Below are positions 26,060-34,360 of a DNA stretch of 64,000 nucleotides, piece by piece. Each line of letters starts with the position of its first letter. Positions within the stretch are counted from its first letter, which is position 1. The position numbers were made by a program, and so were the translations under genes. Below the pieces are notes generated by a model. The model saw nothing but the letters and a program-made list of their open reading frames with translations. It did not search any database and was not told where the DNA came from. The stretch is from Deinococcus hopiensis KR-140 (lineage in GTDB: Bacteria > Deinococcota > Deinococci > Deinococcales > Deinococcaceae). The DNA lies in contig NZ_FWWU01000001.1 in NCBI RefSeq assembly GCF_900176165.1, positions 62,001 to 126,000 on the forward strand. The letters run 5' to 3'.

Positions 26060-26378
26060 GGGTTGGGAGATAAGACAACAGCTCCTCGGCCCGGGATCGG
26101 AAGACCCGGGCAGGTTGAGCTCCATGGAGCACACTGACTGGACGACCATTCACATAGGAGATCACGGTGGGGAAGCTGATAACGCGGTTGGAAAGAGCCG
26201 TACGAAGTTCTTCCGTTGCCTCCACAGCACCGAACTTGATCTGGCCGTACTCGCGCTCCAGATCTTCCAGAATAGGGGTGACCACCCGACAGGGCGCGCA
26301 GGTTTTAGACCAGAAATCCACAATCCATAATCCCTGGGACACCTGCGCCTGAAAGGTCTGATCAGTCAGCTCAACCAT
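26052..26378 (-). CDS. thioredoxin-like protein with CAPC active site
   Basis: A 108-aa single-domain thioredoxin fold. The active site is DFWSKTCAPCRVVTPIL, with Ala where classical thioredoxin has Gly (CAPC for CGPC) and SKT in place of WAEWC-type lead residues. The cis-Pro is in VISFPTVISYVNG. There is no signal peptide, so it is cytoplasmic as written. It lies 51 bp after the secreted peptide gene and overlaps the TPR-like gene. It may reduce or oxidise a Cys partner; the two-Cys peptide upstream is an obvious candidate but that is inference. Confidence 0.85.
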   Translation of the reverse strand: MVELTDQTFQAQVSQGLWIVDFWSKTCAPCRVVTPILEDLEREYGQIKFGAVEATEELRTALSNRVISFPTVISYVNGRPVSVLHGAQPARVFRSRAEELLSYLPTHA

Positions 26379-26428
26379 AGAGTTCCTCTTTTATAGAAAC
26401 GGTGATGTTTTTGTCCAAGGCCTTTGCT

Positions 26429-26575
26429 TCAGGGCTCATCAGGGCAGTGGTTATGGCATTCCCAAACGGGAGTAGAGGCCGCTCCTACCGTTCGGAGGTC
26501 GTCTCCCTGCAAGGATTGAGCGCCTGCGGTGGTGGCAATTAACAGCAGCAAAACGGACAGTAATTTATGCAGCAT
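26429..26575 (-). CDS. secreted two-Cys micropeptide, 48 aa
   Basis: ATG 26575 follows the strong GAGGAGGA ribosome site at 6 nt, so this start is clearly better than the longer frame to 26698. It begins MLHKLLSVLLLLIATTAGAQ, a typical signal peptide with a cleavage site after AGA. The mature part would be about 30 residues, ending STPVWECHNHCPDEP with CxxxC. It heads the thioredoxin/TPR/coiled-coil gene set. It could be a pheromone, a toxin or a metal/redox-active peptide. Nothing similar is known to me. Confidence 0.65.
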   Translation of the reverse strand: MLHKLLSVLLLLIATTAGAQSLQGDDLRTVGAASTPVWECHNHCPDEP

Positions 26576-26871
26576 GATGTTCCTCCTCAAAGCAGGGGCG
26601 AACCGCAGAATACTATTCCCCGCTGTCTGGCTGGGAAAAGGTAGCATGCCACCTCCCACTGTTCGGGCTTTGTTGGCATTTTGTTGGGCTGGTGTCACAG
26701 GTTTGTTGAGTCAAGATGCAACGGGCCGTTTACCCTCGGAGGGTCCCAGGACGTCCAGCGCAGAAGAGGAACACCATGGGGCATGGACTTGATCATCAGT
26801 TGAACGACCACCAGACAGCGCGAGCCCGCTGCTGACAGTGCTAATTCTTCACTTAGAGGAGGCATCCAGTT

Positions 26872-27183
26872 ATGGCGACGGCCCGACGAGAGACAATAAC
26901 ATGTGTGGAAATGGGGCCTGACGGCGAATCACTGCTGAACGAAATAGTCGAACTGGCCATTTATATCGACTTTCTTGTGGTAAAAATCGAAGAGTATAGC
27001 AGTTATCCTGCTGATACCATAAATTCGACAGTAAAAAATATAGCCTCAAAATTAGAAAAACTCTATTTTTGTGCCCTTCATCGTGGTATTCCTTTAAATA
27101 CTGCCTTTAAAGTCAGCGATAAAAGAGGAAAGTTGTATGAGATGCACCTGACCGGAGAGGGTATCCAGTACCGTGTCCTATAG
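26872..27183 (+). CDS. hypothetical protein, 103 aa, AT-rich
   Basis: ATG 26872 follows AGAGGAGG. Sequence begins MATARRETITCVEMGPDGES and has a helical centre (LLNEIVELAIYIDFLVVKIE). Codon use is clearly more AT-rich than the neighbours, suggesting recent acquisition. No membrane segment or recognised family. It lies between the divergent micropeptide operon and the rep gene; the only intergenic sequence of note on the left (26576-26871) holds no gene. Confidence 0.65.
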   Translation: MATARRETITCVEMGPDGESLLNEIVELAIYIDFLVVKIEEYSSYPADTINSTVKNIASKLEKLYFCALHRGIPLNTAFKVSDKRGKLYEMHLTGEGIQYRVL

Positions 27184-27345
27184 CGTGGGTGCTATCCATA
27201 ACTTTGCACTTCCGAGAACAGCTCGGTTCGTTCCCCTGACTCCGCCACATCTGTACTCTGGCTCCTACGCTTACCGGACGCTGCGATGAGTGCTATTCAA
27301 GTCCAGTGGGGAGCGGCGCGCCTCCGTGGCCTCTACAATCGGGCC

Positions 27346-28758
27346 ATGCCACGGCGTGCTGTACCCAGCGACTCTGACCGGGCCGCCTTTATCTCGCTGT
27401 GGCTGCGCCGCCTTGGCCGGGACGAAGCGCGGCGCGAAGCTTTGGAGGCAGGCAACCTGGCGAGCGCGTACCCGACCGCCGCGGACCCTCAAGCTGCACT
27501 CTCGGAAGAGCACACTGCCTTTGCGGCCCTCGCATGGCTCGACGCGCACGCCACGCGGCTCGGTGAGGGTGAGGTGGCAGCGCTCCTTCCAGACACCAGA
27601 ATTCGCGCCGGGAACAGCGTGCAAAAACTCTTGTGGAAGTCGCGGGTGGCTTTCGTCGCGGCACTGGGCGCCCACCTGAAGTTGCCGTCGCGCGTCCCCA
27701 AATGGGTGGTCATGGCCTCCGTCGCAGCCGGTCACTTGCCGCCCACGGCCTTGCCCCCGGTCAAAAGCGCTCCTGATGCGCCGCCACCGCCACCGCCTTA
27801 CCTGGTGACTCTGGCGAACAAGCCCAGCGTCCTCATTGACCGTGCCACGCGCGGCGCAACAGGCTGGGACGGCACGACCCTGCAGTACCGGGAGGCCTTC
27901 GAAGACGGCCTGGTGCTGAACTACTTCGAGAAGGAGACGACGCCCGAAGTGCTGCGCCAGCACCTTCAGCGCCTCGATCCCCGTACCTCGGACGTCTGGC
28001 GGCTCCTCACGGCGAAGGTCCTCGAGAGTGAGCGCGACGATGTGTTCGCGCCGGTGACCGTGCAACCGGCGGAACTCGCGCGGGCTCTGGGCCTGAAGCC
28101 GCACCCCAACGGCAGTGTGCGTCCGCGCGACATTGTGCGCTGCACGGAGAGCCTCTTTCATCTCGAGCGTCTCTGGCTCACGATGCCTGACGCGCGAGGC
28201 AAGGACGAGAAGGGAACGCGTAAGCGCGTGCTCGCGGTGATGGAGCGGGGGCGCTCGAAGATTATTGACGGTCAGGAGGTGCCGAGCTCGTGGACCATCG
28301 TCCTGGGCGACTGGGCACGTTACTTTCCACGCACGTACGCGCCTATCTTCCGTGGCCTCGTGGAGCTCCCGGCCAATTCGTCAACCAACGTGTGGACCAA
28401 GCAGATCGGCACCGAGTTGACGTACCTCATCCGCGAGACAAGCGACGCGCCGGGCAACGTACGCCTCGTGCACGTTGCTACCCTCCTCACCCGTGCCTCG
28501 GTGATGCCTGAAGTGCTCGAGATGCGCGAACACCGCAACCACCACCGGGCCATTGAGCGCCTTGAAGCGGCCCTCGACCTGCTCACGACCCTGGGCGTCC
28601 ATGCAGGCTGGCGCTATGAGCCAGGCAGTGCAGCGGCCCTCGACGCGGCCAGCACGCACAAGTTCTTCGGGGTGTGGCTGGAATGCTTCGTGGAGATCAC
28701 CGTCGCTGAGGAACTGCTCCGCTCCGTTGCCGCCCTTCAGGCCGACACCGTGGCCTAA
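27346..28758 (+). CDS. plasmid replication initiator (Rep), 470 aa
   Basis: I choose ATG 27346 because TACAAT lies 6 nt upstream, matching a leaderless promoter; an in-frame ATG at 27286 is possible. The protein begins MPRRAVPSDSDRAAFISLWL. The middle has a proline hinge (about 138-144) and then an IIDGQEVPSSWTIVLGDWARYF block like the winged-helix region of Deinococcus plasmid initiators; the C-terminus is helical. The identification rests mainly on context: seven 19-bp iterons start at the base after its stop codon. It would bind them and open the origin. Confidence 0.75.
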   Translation: MPRRAVPSDSDRAAFISLWLRRLGRDEARREALEAGNLASAYPTAADPQAALSEEHTAFAALAWLDAHATRLGEGEVAALLPDTRIRAGNSVQKLLWKSRVAFVAALGAHLKLPSRVPKWVVMASVAAGHLPPTALPPVKSAPDAPPPPPPYLVTLANKPSVLIDRATRGATGWDGTTLQYREAFEDGLVLNYFEKETTPEVLRQHLQRLDPRTSDVWRLLTAKVLESERDDVFAPVTVQPAELARALGLKPHPNGSVRPRDIVRCTESLFHLERLWLTMPDARGKDEKGTRKRVLAVMERGRSKIIDGQEVPSSWTIVLGDWARYFPRTYAPIFRGLVELPANSSTNVWTKQIGTELTYLIRETSDAPGNVRLVHVATLLTRASVMPEVLEMREHRNHHRAIERLEAALDLLTTLGVHAGWRYEPGSAAALDAASTHKFFGVWLECFVEITVAEELLRSVAALQADTVA

Positions 28759-29135
28759 CGACACCTGACTGACGCAAAACGCCTTATTTGGGGAGAGTCC
28801 AGCGCTGTACCAGGCGAAACTGGCAGGGCCAGGCTGGGTCGCTTGTCAAAACACCGACACCTGACTGACGCAATATCCGTGGACACCCAGACGTGTGACA
28901 CGGCAGCAACGGGTCTGCTGGTGTCTTATTTTCTGGAGAACGGGCATTTCATCCCCCACTTCATGGCGCGTCTGTCAAAAATACCGACACCTGACTGACG
29001 CAAATTGTAAAAAAACCGACACCTCACTGACGCGATTTGCACTCTGCGGCCGACACCTGACTGACGCAAATTGCAGAAAAAAGCGACACCTGACTGACGC
29101 GACTTGTAGAAAAAACCGACACCTGACTGACGCAA
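28759..29135 (+). repeat. iteron array (replication origin), seven repeats
   Basis: The 19-bp unit CGACACCTGACTGACGCAA occurs at 28759, 28855, 28985, 29017, 29051, 29084 and 29117. Copy 4 has CTCACTGACGCGA and copy 6 ends GCGA; the others are identical over the core. The last five are 32-34 bp apart, about three helical turns, so Rep would bind one face. A TTATCCATT, close to a DnaA box, is at 29305. Together with the adjacent rep gene this is very probably the origin of the replicon. Confidence 0.92.
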
Positions 29136-29669
29136 TTCAGATAAGCCGCGAGTAGCCAAAAGACGTTGAGGACAACAAAAAAGCAAGGTTTTGCACGGTC
29201 CATCTCCCTTACCGCTGCACGCTGTTTTCACAGTCCCCGCTCAGCCTCGTTTTTTGACAAGTGGCGTTTTTTCGGCCTTTACACTGCCTTGTCGCGCTCA
29301 AATTCTTATCCATTGCGCACCATCGTCACCCGAGGAGGACCATCCCCACCCATACCTGGCCGCTACAACCCAAAAGCAAAGAAGTCCCACCTGCCAGTGG
29401 AACTTCTTCGAACGCTCGGTAGAGTGACCTCAAAAAGCAAGGTCATCGTACCGAGAAGGTCCCCTTGTATCAAGAGGAGCTTTCGTGATTACCTGCTCAT
29501 CCTGGAAGGCGCTCGCCCACACCGCCTTCCCCCCTCAAGCAGAACGCGTCCCCCTGCCTCCTGAAGCAGGCCCCACGAGAGGCCCAGAGAAGGCCCAACA
29601 GCAAGCCAGAACAACTTACAGCTCATCCCCAGTCTTCAAGGCTGTTCTCCAGCCCTCAGGGAGCCTTTT
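29136..29669. other. intergenic region between iterons and the 430-aa gene
   Basis: No credible gene. It contains a candidate DnaA box at 29305-29313 and A/T-rich runs near 29170-29190 and 29250-29310 that could serve as the unwinding part of the origin. Confidence 0.4.
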
Positions 29670-30962
29670 GTGACGGCTGCCCTACGCCGGCCCATCGAAG
29701 CGGATGTGCTGGCCACTGAAGCCGCTCGGAAGCAACAACTGGCCGCTCAAGCTGCCGCTCTCCTGGCCGGTCATCCCGAAGCTGCACCAAAGTCCCAGCT
29801 CCCCCTGTTTGTGGGAAGTTCCCCCAGCAATACCCGCGCGCCTGTCTGCCCGAAGGAATCCCTCAAGACCCTGGGCTTGTACCGGAAGAGCGTCCGCGCC
29901 CAGCCTGTCATGACCGGCTACCGCCCGCAGAAGACCTTTCAGCCCATCACGTTCCCCTGGGCACCCACCCAGCATCTGACCAAACTCAGCCGGAGCGTGG
30001 GCCGTGAGTGGAGCCAGGTTCTCGAATCGGTCAGCACCACCAGCCTCGCCGGAGGGAAGCTCTACGCCTCTCAGGGGCGCAACCTCAAGCGGATCGTCGA
30101 GGAGCTACGGAAGCACTGCTACCTCAAGGTGGACGAGGCGGGCAGGCCCGCACAGGTCCGGGAGCAGGTCGTGCAGATCGTGGACGGGGAGCGGTACTGC
30201 TTCGCACGTTGCGAGTGCGGTATGTCCCCGGCGACCTTCTACCGTGCCCTGGAGCACCCACTGGCCCACCTGTTCATCCGTACCCAGAAGGTCCAGCGGG
30301 AAGAGGAGGGCACTCAGACCCGGCGTAACGTCGCCACGCTGTTCACGGTGGCGCTGTACGAGCCGGAGATGCCGGTGGACCTGGAGCAGGCGTTCTGGGC
30401 GGAGAGCGTTCAGGAGTTGGATATATTTTTAGCCGTCCCAGACAGCACCTCTCAAGATGACGGGACAAAAAGAAGCCCCTTAACTACTCAAAAACAAGGG
30501 AAGACTTGTGGAAAACTCACCGGTCACCTCGGAGGGGCTTCCGCAGACCACCAGAGCGCCGAGGACGCGAGGCAGAAGCTGCTGGGCTGGATTGACAGTG
30601 CCGCCCTAATCTCAAGGGCTGGAGACCGTATTGATCTCGATGACAACACCCTGGGGAGTTGTATAGACAGGTTACGAACGAGCAATCCGACCATCTGGGA
30701 ACTCGCGGTGCAGATCGCCATTCACCACGACGAGAAGGAAACGCAGGCGGTGGCAGCCGTCGGGTACTACAAGGCCCTGGTCCACCTGGGCATCCCCACC
30801 GTGCGGCGCTGCATCAAGCGGCTGGAGAAGTGGCGCGCGAAGGGTCAACGGATCGACACGCCTGGTCGACTCCTCATGCACCACCTGAACCGCGAGGCGA
30901 GGGCCGCCACGGGCTTCCCCATCCGCGACCTTGGCACCGAGCCAGGACAGTTCGTGGCCTAG
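29670..30962 (+). CDS. plasmid protein of unknown function, 430 aa
   Basis: GTG 29670 follows GGGAG at 6 nt. The N-terminal third is Ala/Pro-rich; the middle has SLAGGKLYASQGRNLKRIVE and an FARCECGMSPATFYRALEHP block, which looks like an HTH with a two-Cys knuckle. The C-terminus is the segment ELAVQIAIHHDEKETQAVAA to the end, LGTEPGQFVA. A stretch in the centre (about 30420-30550) has lower GC and a AAGCCCCT/AGGGGCTT inverted repeat, so a small insertion may have joined two parts. The 3' end is partly duplicated at 31345-31619. A replication or copy-control role is possible from position only. Confidence 0.65.
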   Translation: MTAALRRPIEADVLATEAARKQQLAAQAAALLAGHPEAAPKSQLPLFVGSSPSNTRAPVCPKESLKTLGLYRKSVRAQPVMTGYRPQKTFQPITFPWAPTQHLTKLSRSVGREWSQVLESVSTTSLAGGKLYASQGRNLKRIVEELRKHCYLKVDEAGRPAQVREQVVQIVDGERYCFARCECGMSPATFYRALEHPLAHLFIRTQKVQREEEGTQTRRNVATLFTVALYEPEMPVDLEQAFWAESVQELDIFLAVPDSTSQDDGTKRSPLTTQKQGKTCGKLTGHLGGASADHQSAEDARQKLLGWIDSAALISRAGDRIDLDDNTLGSCIDRLRTSNPTIWELAVQIAIHHDEKETQAVAAVGYYKALVHLGIPTVRRCIKRLEKWRAKGQRIDTPGRLLMHHLNREARAATGFPIRDLGTEPGQFVA

Positions 30963-31344
30963 CTCTAGCGACCGCTCAGGCGCTGCAGTTCTCCAGCAAA
31001 GAGGCACAGATGTAACACCAAACTGAACAACCCACAAAACCAGGTAGGGAAGAGAGTCAACGGCGCAAAAGAAGAGCACGGAGGGCGCCATCCCCTATTG
31101 CCCCTTGATTCTATATATTCAGATGGCGAGCCTTCATCCCCAACAGAGCGTGTTCGCCCCTGGTGATTCAAGAGAGCGGCGGCAATCGTCCAACACAGCT
31201 TTAAAGTCCAACGATCGTGGCCACAGAACCACCCACAGTCACGATCACGGAGAAGCTCGACCGGTTGTTGTAGGAGGGCCTGCTCTGTTGTACAGGCCGT
31301 ATACCTACCCTTTGCGGCAACACCTCTCGTACACCTGCAGGTAG

Positions 31345-31619
31345 ACATCGCCATTCACGACGACAAGGAAACGCAGGCGGTGGCGGCCGTCGGCTATGAC
31401 AAAGCCCTGGTTCGCCTGGGCGTGCCCACAGTGCGGCGCTGCATCAAACGGCTGGAGAAGTGGCGCGCGAAGGGCCAGCGGATCGAGACACCAGGGCGTC
31501 TGCTGATGCACCACCTCAACCGGGAGGCGAGGGCGGCTTCCCCATCCGTGACCTCGGCACCGAGCCGGGACAGTTCATGGCCTCGCCCAGGACCACTCCA
31601 GAAGCTCTGGCCTAAGCCG
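31345..31619 (+). pseudogene. decayed duplicate of the 3' end of the 430-aa gene
   Basis: This matches 30711-30962 closely, with AAVGYDKALVRLGVPTVRRC in place of AAVGYYKALVHLGIPTVRRC, then the shared LEKWRAKGQRIETPGRLLMH. A short deletion after EARAA shifts the frame, and the end reads differently to a stop at 31612-31614. Nothing upstream of the matching segment is related. It sits directly before the second iteron set. Confidence 0.8.
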
Positions 31620-31694
31620 GGTCATGCTGGATTCTGCTGACAAGGTGGAAGTCTGAGGCAAGCCACACAAAGGGCTGACCACGCTTTTCACCAG

Positions 31695-31990
31695 CAACTC
31701 GGGAAGTTTGGGGGATTGACAGAGCATCTCTGTCTGGTTGAACCAATAAAACCGTTGTGGAGGGACTTCTGATGTTCTATACACCTCAGCCCGAGCTATC
31801 GGGGATTTTGGGGGAGTTGGGAGCAAAACTATCGGGGACTTTGGGGTATTCAGAGAAAACCGTGTTCTGGACGCTAGCTCTCGGAAAATATGCCTTTGAG
31901 CTAAACCCTCGGGGACTTTGGGGAATAAGACGCATGATCTATCGGGAACTTTGGGGGATTGGAGGGCAAATTATCGGGATCTTTGGGGGG
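31695..31990 (+). repeat. second iteron set (fossil origin)
   Basis: A repeat with consensus TATCGGGGACTTTGGGGGA occurs six times. The G-runs start at 31701, 31801, 31834, 31911, 31944 and 31976, giving intervals of 100, 33, 77, 33 and 32 bp. The sequence is unrelated to the first iteron set. It lies immediately upstream of an AT-rich hairpin and a truncated initiator gene, which is the normal order of an iteron plasmid origin. Confidence 0.8.
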
Positions 31991-32034
31991 GAAAACTCAA
32001 AATTTCTCGTCCAGTACACGTATGCATTCCCCCC

Positions 32035-32081
32035 TTGTTGTTGTTTTCTTTTATCTTTTAAAAACAAAAGAAACAACAACA
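32035..32081. repeat. AT-rich imperfect inverted repeat
   Basis: TTGTTGTTGTTTTCTTTT (32035-32052) faces AAAAGAAACAACAACA (32066-32081), pairing over about 15 bp with one bulge. It lies between the second iteron set and the truncated rep start, and could be the DNA-unwinding element of that origin or a terminator-like hairpin. Confidence 0.6.
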
Positions 32082-32096
32082 GCTCAGGAGAGTCTC

Positions 32097-32435
32097 TTGA
32101 ATAAGTCCATCCAGCGCCTGCCTCACTACACCGATGAGCGGTTTGTCGCTCAGCTGGGGATCGTGAGCATCCAGAGTCGCATCGACGAGGACAACCCCCT
32201 CAGCAAGCGGTGGACGAGTGAATTCACCATCGGCGGCGCGCAATACCACATTGAAGGCTTCGCCGCCGACTTCGGACGCCCACGCGGCATCGACACGGAC
32301 ATCCTGTTGGCCCTGGAAACCAAGTTCCTCCTCCTGGGCTGCCCAGATGACGATCAGGTCGTCACGACCCCCTACGAACTCATCCGGATGGTGGGTGACG
32401 ATTATAAGATTCTCAGAAGGCGGTATGAGGACTGA
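32097..32435 (+). pseudogene. truncated second replication initiator
   Basis: TTG 32097 follows AGGAG by 6 nt. The 112 residues read NKSIQRLPHYTDERFVAQLG, RWTSEFTIGGAQYHIEGFAA, GRPRGIDTDILLALETKFLL and VVTTPYELIRMVGDD, a pattern like the N-terminal domain of RepA-type (RPA) initiators. Real initiators are several times longer; the frame ends after YKILRRRYED, where it runs into an AT-rich foreign gene. Loss of the DNA-binding part would inactivate this second origin. Confidence 0.65.
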
Positions 32436-32691
32436 TATTTACAACTTACCCGATGACTTAGCTCGTTTGCGATCAGAAGGCGCATTCTTCAAGATGACTG
32501 GGAGATTAATGTCAGGATGTGAGGCTGCAGTTTATCTCGGCGAAGAAAAGAAGGAAATATTTTTTGAGATAAAACGTGATAGCGAACCACTATCTTATTA
32601 CGTTTTTGTTCCAAAAGGGCTTCATAAATTCCAACTTGAACGGAATTATAGCAATTGTGGAGTAAATCTAATAGTTACTCATGGTTACTAG
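32425..32691 (+). CDS. hypothetical AT-rich protein, 88 aa
   Basis: ATG 32425 follows AGAAGG. It starts MRTDIYNLPDDLARLRSEGA and includes GCEAAVYLGEEKKEIFFEIK. Codon use is AT-rich, unlike the flanks, and it overlaps the end of the truncated rep by 11 bp, so it was probably brought in by the event that cut the rep gene. Family not recognised; an immunity-like role is only a guess from its size and beta-rich character. Confidence 0.55.
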   Translation: MRTDIYNLPDDLARLRSEGAFFKMTGRLMSGCEAAVYLGEEKKEIFFEIKRDSEPLSYYVFVPKGLHKFQLERNYSNCGVNLIVTHGY

Positions 32692-32715
32692 ATAGCTTTC
32701 TTACGGCTTCAAACG

Positions 32716-32867
32716 ACAAAAACGGACTCAAGAATTCCTGGCCCTGCACGCCCGAGTCTCGAACCTCCACCGTCACACCCGGACCACGGTCCCCGCCGCC
32801 CTCGGACGAAGCCATCCGTCCGCAGCCCTGCTTCGCTGGCGAGAGGCGATACAGCAGGCGGCTTGAG
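32716..32867 (+). pseudogene. 3' remnant of an IS6-family transposase
   Basis: One frame reads RTQEFLALHARVSNLHRHTR, then TTVPAALGRSHPSAALLRWR and ends EAIQQAA stop, matching the C-terminus of IS6-family transposases (compare QGFLDLHARVSNLHH in the intact copy at 20703). No upstream part remains. It marks the right border of the fossil replicon. Confidence 0.8.
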
Positions 32868-33103
32868 AATCAAGCCGCCTGCTGGGATCCTTCGGCCCCG
32901 CCGAGGTTAAGTTGCCAGAACCCTCAGGAGTTGCACCTTCATAGCCGGAAAAAATGCGCCTGGAGGGTAAAAATACTGATCAAAGAGACTCTGCCGGAAG
33001 CCGACAACCTCACCAGCGGCGAGTGGGGCATCATGTCGCGCGAGGAAAGCACCTGGCAGTGGCGGTAACTGCGCGTGGGCGGAGATGACGGGTACGGACG
33101 CCA

Positions 33104-34360
33104 TCACCTCCTTATTGGGAGGGTGACGGTGAGGCGTGCACCACCCAGGGGACTGAGGCCTGCCGTGGTGTCGCCCCCGTGTGCTCCCGCGAGGGCGCGG
33201 ACAATCGCCAGGCCCAGGCCGCTGCCTCCGGTGTGACGCGAGCGGCTTTCGTCCAGACGGGTGAAGCGGGTAAATACCGCCTCGCGGCTGGCTGGAGGAA
33301 TCCCGGGGCCGTCGTCGTCGACATGCAGCCGCACCAATCCGCTCTTGCATTCCACTCCAATGTTCACTCGGCTACGAGAATGGATCAGGGCATTTTCCAC
33401 GAGGTTGAGCGTGACCTGACGGAGTCGTTCCGGGTCCGCTTGCAGGGGAGCAGGGGAACCTTCCAGGTGCAGGGTGACGCCGCGCGCAGCAGCGCGGTCA
33501 GTCAGGTCGCAGACGACTTTGTCTGCCAGTGCCGTCAGATCCGTGGGCTGCAGGTTCAGCACCAGACGGCCCGCATCGGCGAGCGTGAGGGTCCGGAGGT
33601 CGCCCACCAGGTGGGTCAGGTGCTGCGTTTGGGTGCTCAGGAGTTTGATCTGCCGGGTATCCAGCGGGTATACGCCGTCTTCGAGGGCGTCAAGCCGCCC
33701 CTGCATTATGGAAATGGGTGTGCGCAGCTCATGCGCGATGTCCGCCACCGCCTGTTGCCGTTCTCGCTCCAAGATCTGCAGGTTGTCGGCCATCTCGTTG
33801 AAGGTTCGCGCCAGGTCGGCCACCTCGCGGTCCCCGGGCAGCACGGGAGCGCGGGAGTCCAGATTCCCCCGAGCGAGTTGGTTCGCGGCCTGCGCCACGG
33901 CACTCAGCGGTTGCGAGACCCGCCTGGCGATCAGCAGGCTGAGCAGGGCGGCCAGTGCGGCCGCCACCAGCCCGCCGTGCACCAGGCTGCGCTGCACATC
34001 CCGCACAAAGCTCTGGGTACGGGAGCTAAGCATCACGGGAAAGCGCCCGCTTCCCTTGCGCCGCTCGGCGATGCGGCGCGCCTGGGCCATGGCAGCCTCC
34101 GCTTCCGCCGCCCGTTCACTGTGGGCGCGGCTGGGCGGAGGTGGGGGCTGAGGCAGGGGCTCTCCCCGGCGCTCGGCTTCCTGACGGGCGCGCAGGTAGG
34201 CCTGCACCTCGGGAGGCAACCGCGCCACTTCCCGCCGCACCGCGAAGTTCGAGAACAGGAACGTCAGACCCACCGACAGCGCCACCACCAGCAGCATGGA
34301 CGCCAGCAGCGTCAGGGCCAGGCTGGGGCCGCGGCGCACCGGGGGCCATGAAAATTTCAA
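33104..34360 (-). CDS. sensor histidine kinase, 418 aa
   Basis: TTG 34360 overlaps the response-regulator stop (TTGA), so I prefer it to the longer frame starting at 34423. Two transmembrane segments lie near residues 15-37 and 130-152, bounding a proline-rich sensor loop. A HAMP domain (RRVSQPLSAVAQAANQLARG) follows, then the H box VADIAHELRTPISIMQGRLD with phospho-His, N box LRQVTLNLVENALIHSRS, and G boxes DDGPGIPPASRE and GGSGLGLAIVRALAGAHGG. It would phosphorylate the adjacent regulator. The divergent efflux operon is its likely target. Confidence 0.9.
   Translation of the reverse strand: MKFSWPPVRRGPSLALTLLASMLLVVALSVGLTFLFSNFAVRREVARLPPEVQAYLRARQEAERRGEPLPQPPPPPSRAHSERAAEAEAAMAQARRIAERRKGSGRFPVMLSSRTQSFVRDVQRSLVHGGLVAAALAALLSLLIARRVSQPLSAVAQAANQLARGNLDSRAPVLPGDREVADLARTFNEMADNLQILERERQQAVADIAHELRTPISIMQGRLDALEDGVYPLDTRQIKLLSTQTQHLTHLVGDLRTLTLADAGRLVLNLQPTDLTALADKVVCDLTDRAAARGVTLHLEGSPAPLQADPERLRQVTLNLVENALIHSRSRVNIGVECKSGLVRLHVDDDGPGIPPASREAVFTRFTRLDESRSRHTGGSGLGLAIVRALAGAHGGDTTAGLSPLGGARLTVTLPIRR

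Noticed and set aside
28759..29135. The repeats could be taken for a CRISPR array
   Set aside because: Units are 19 bp, intervals are irregular in the first part and spacers are as short as 13-15 bp; they follow a rep gene. This is an iteron array.
31757..32104. A 115-aa plus-strand frame through the second iteron set
   Set aside because: It is built from the repeats themselves, with Gly/Trp/Leu-rich low-complexity sequence and no ribosome site; an artefact of the iterons.
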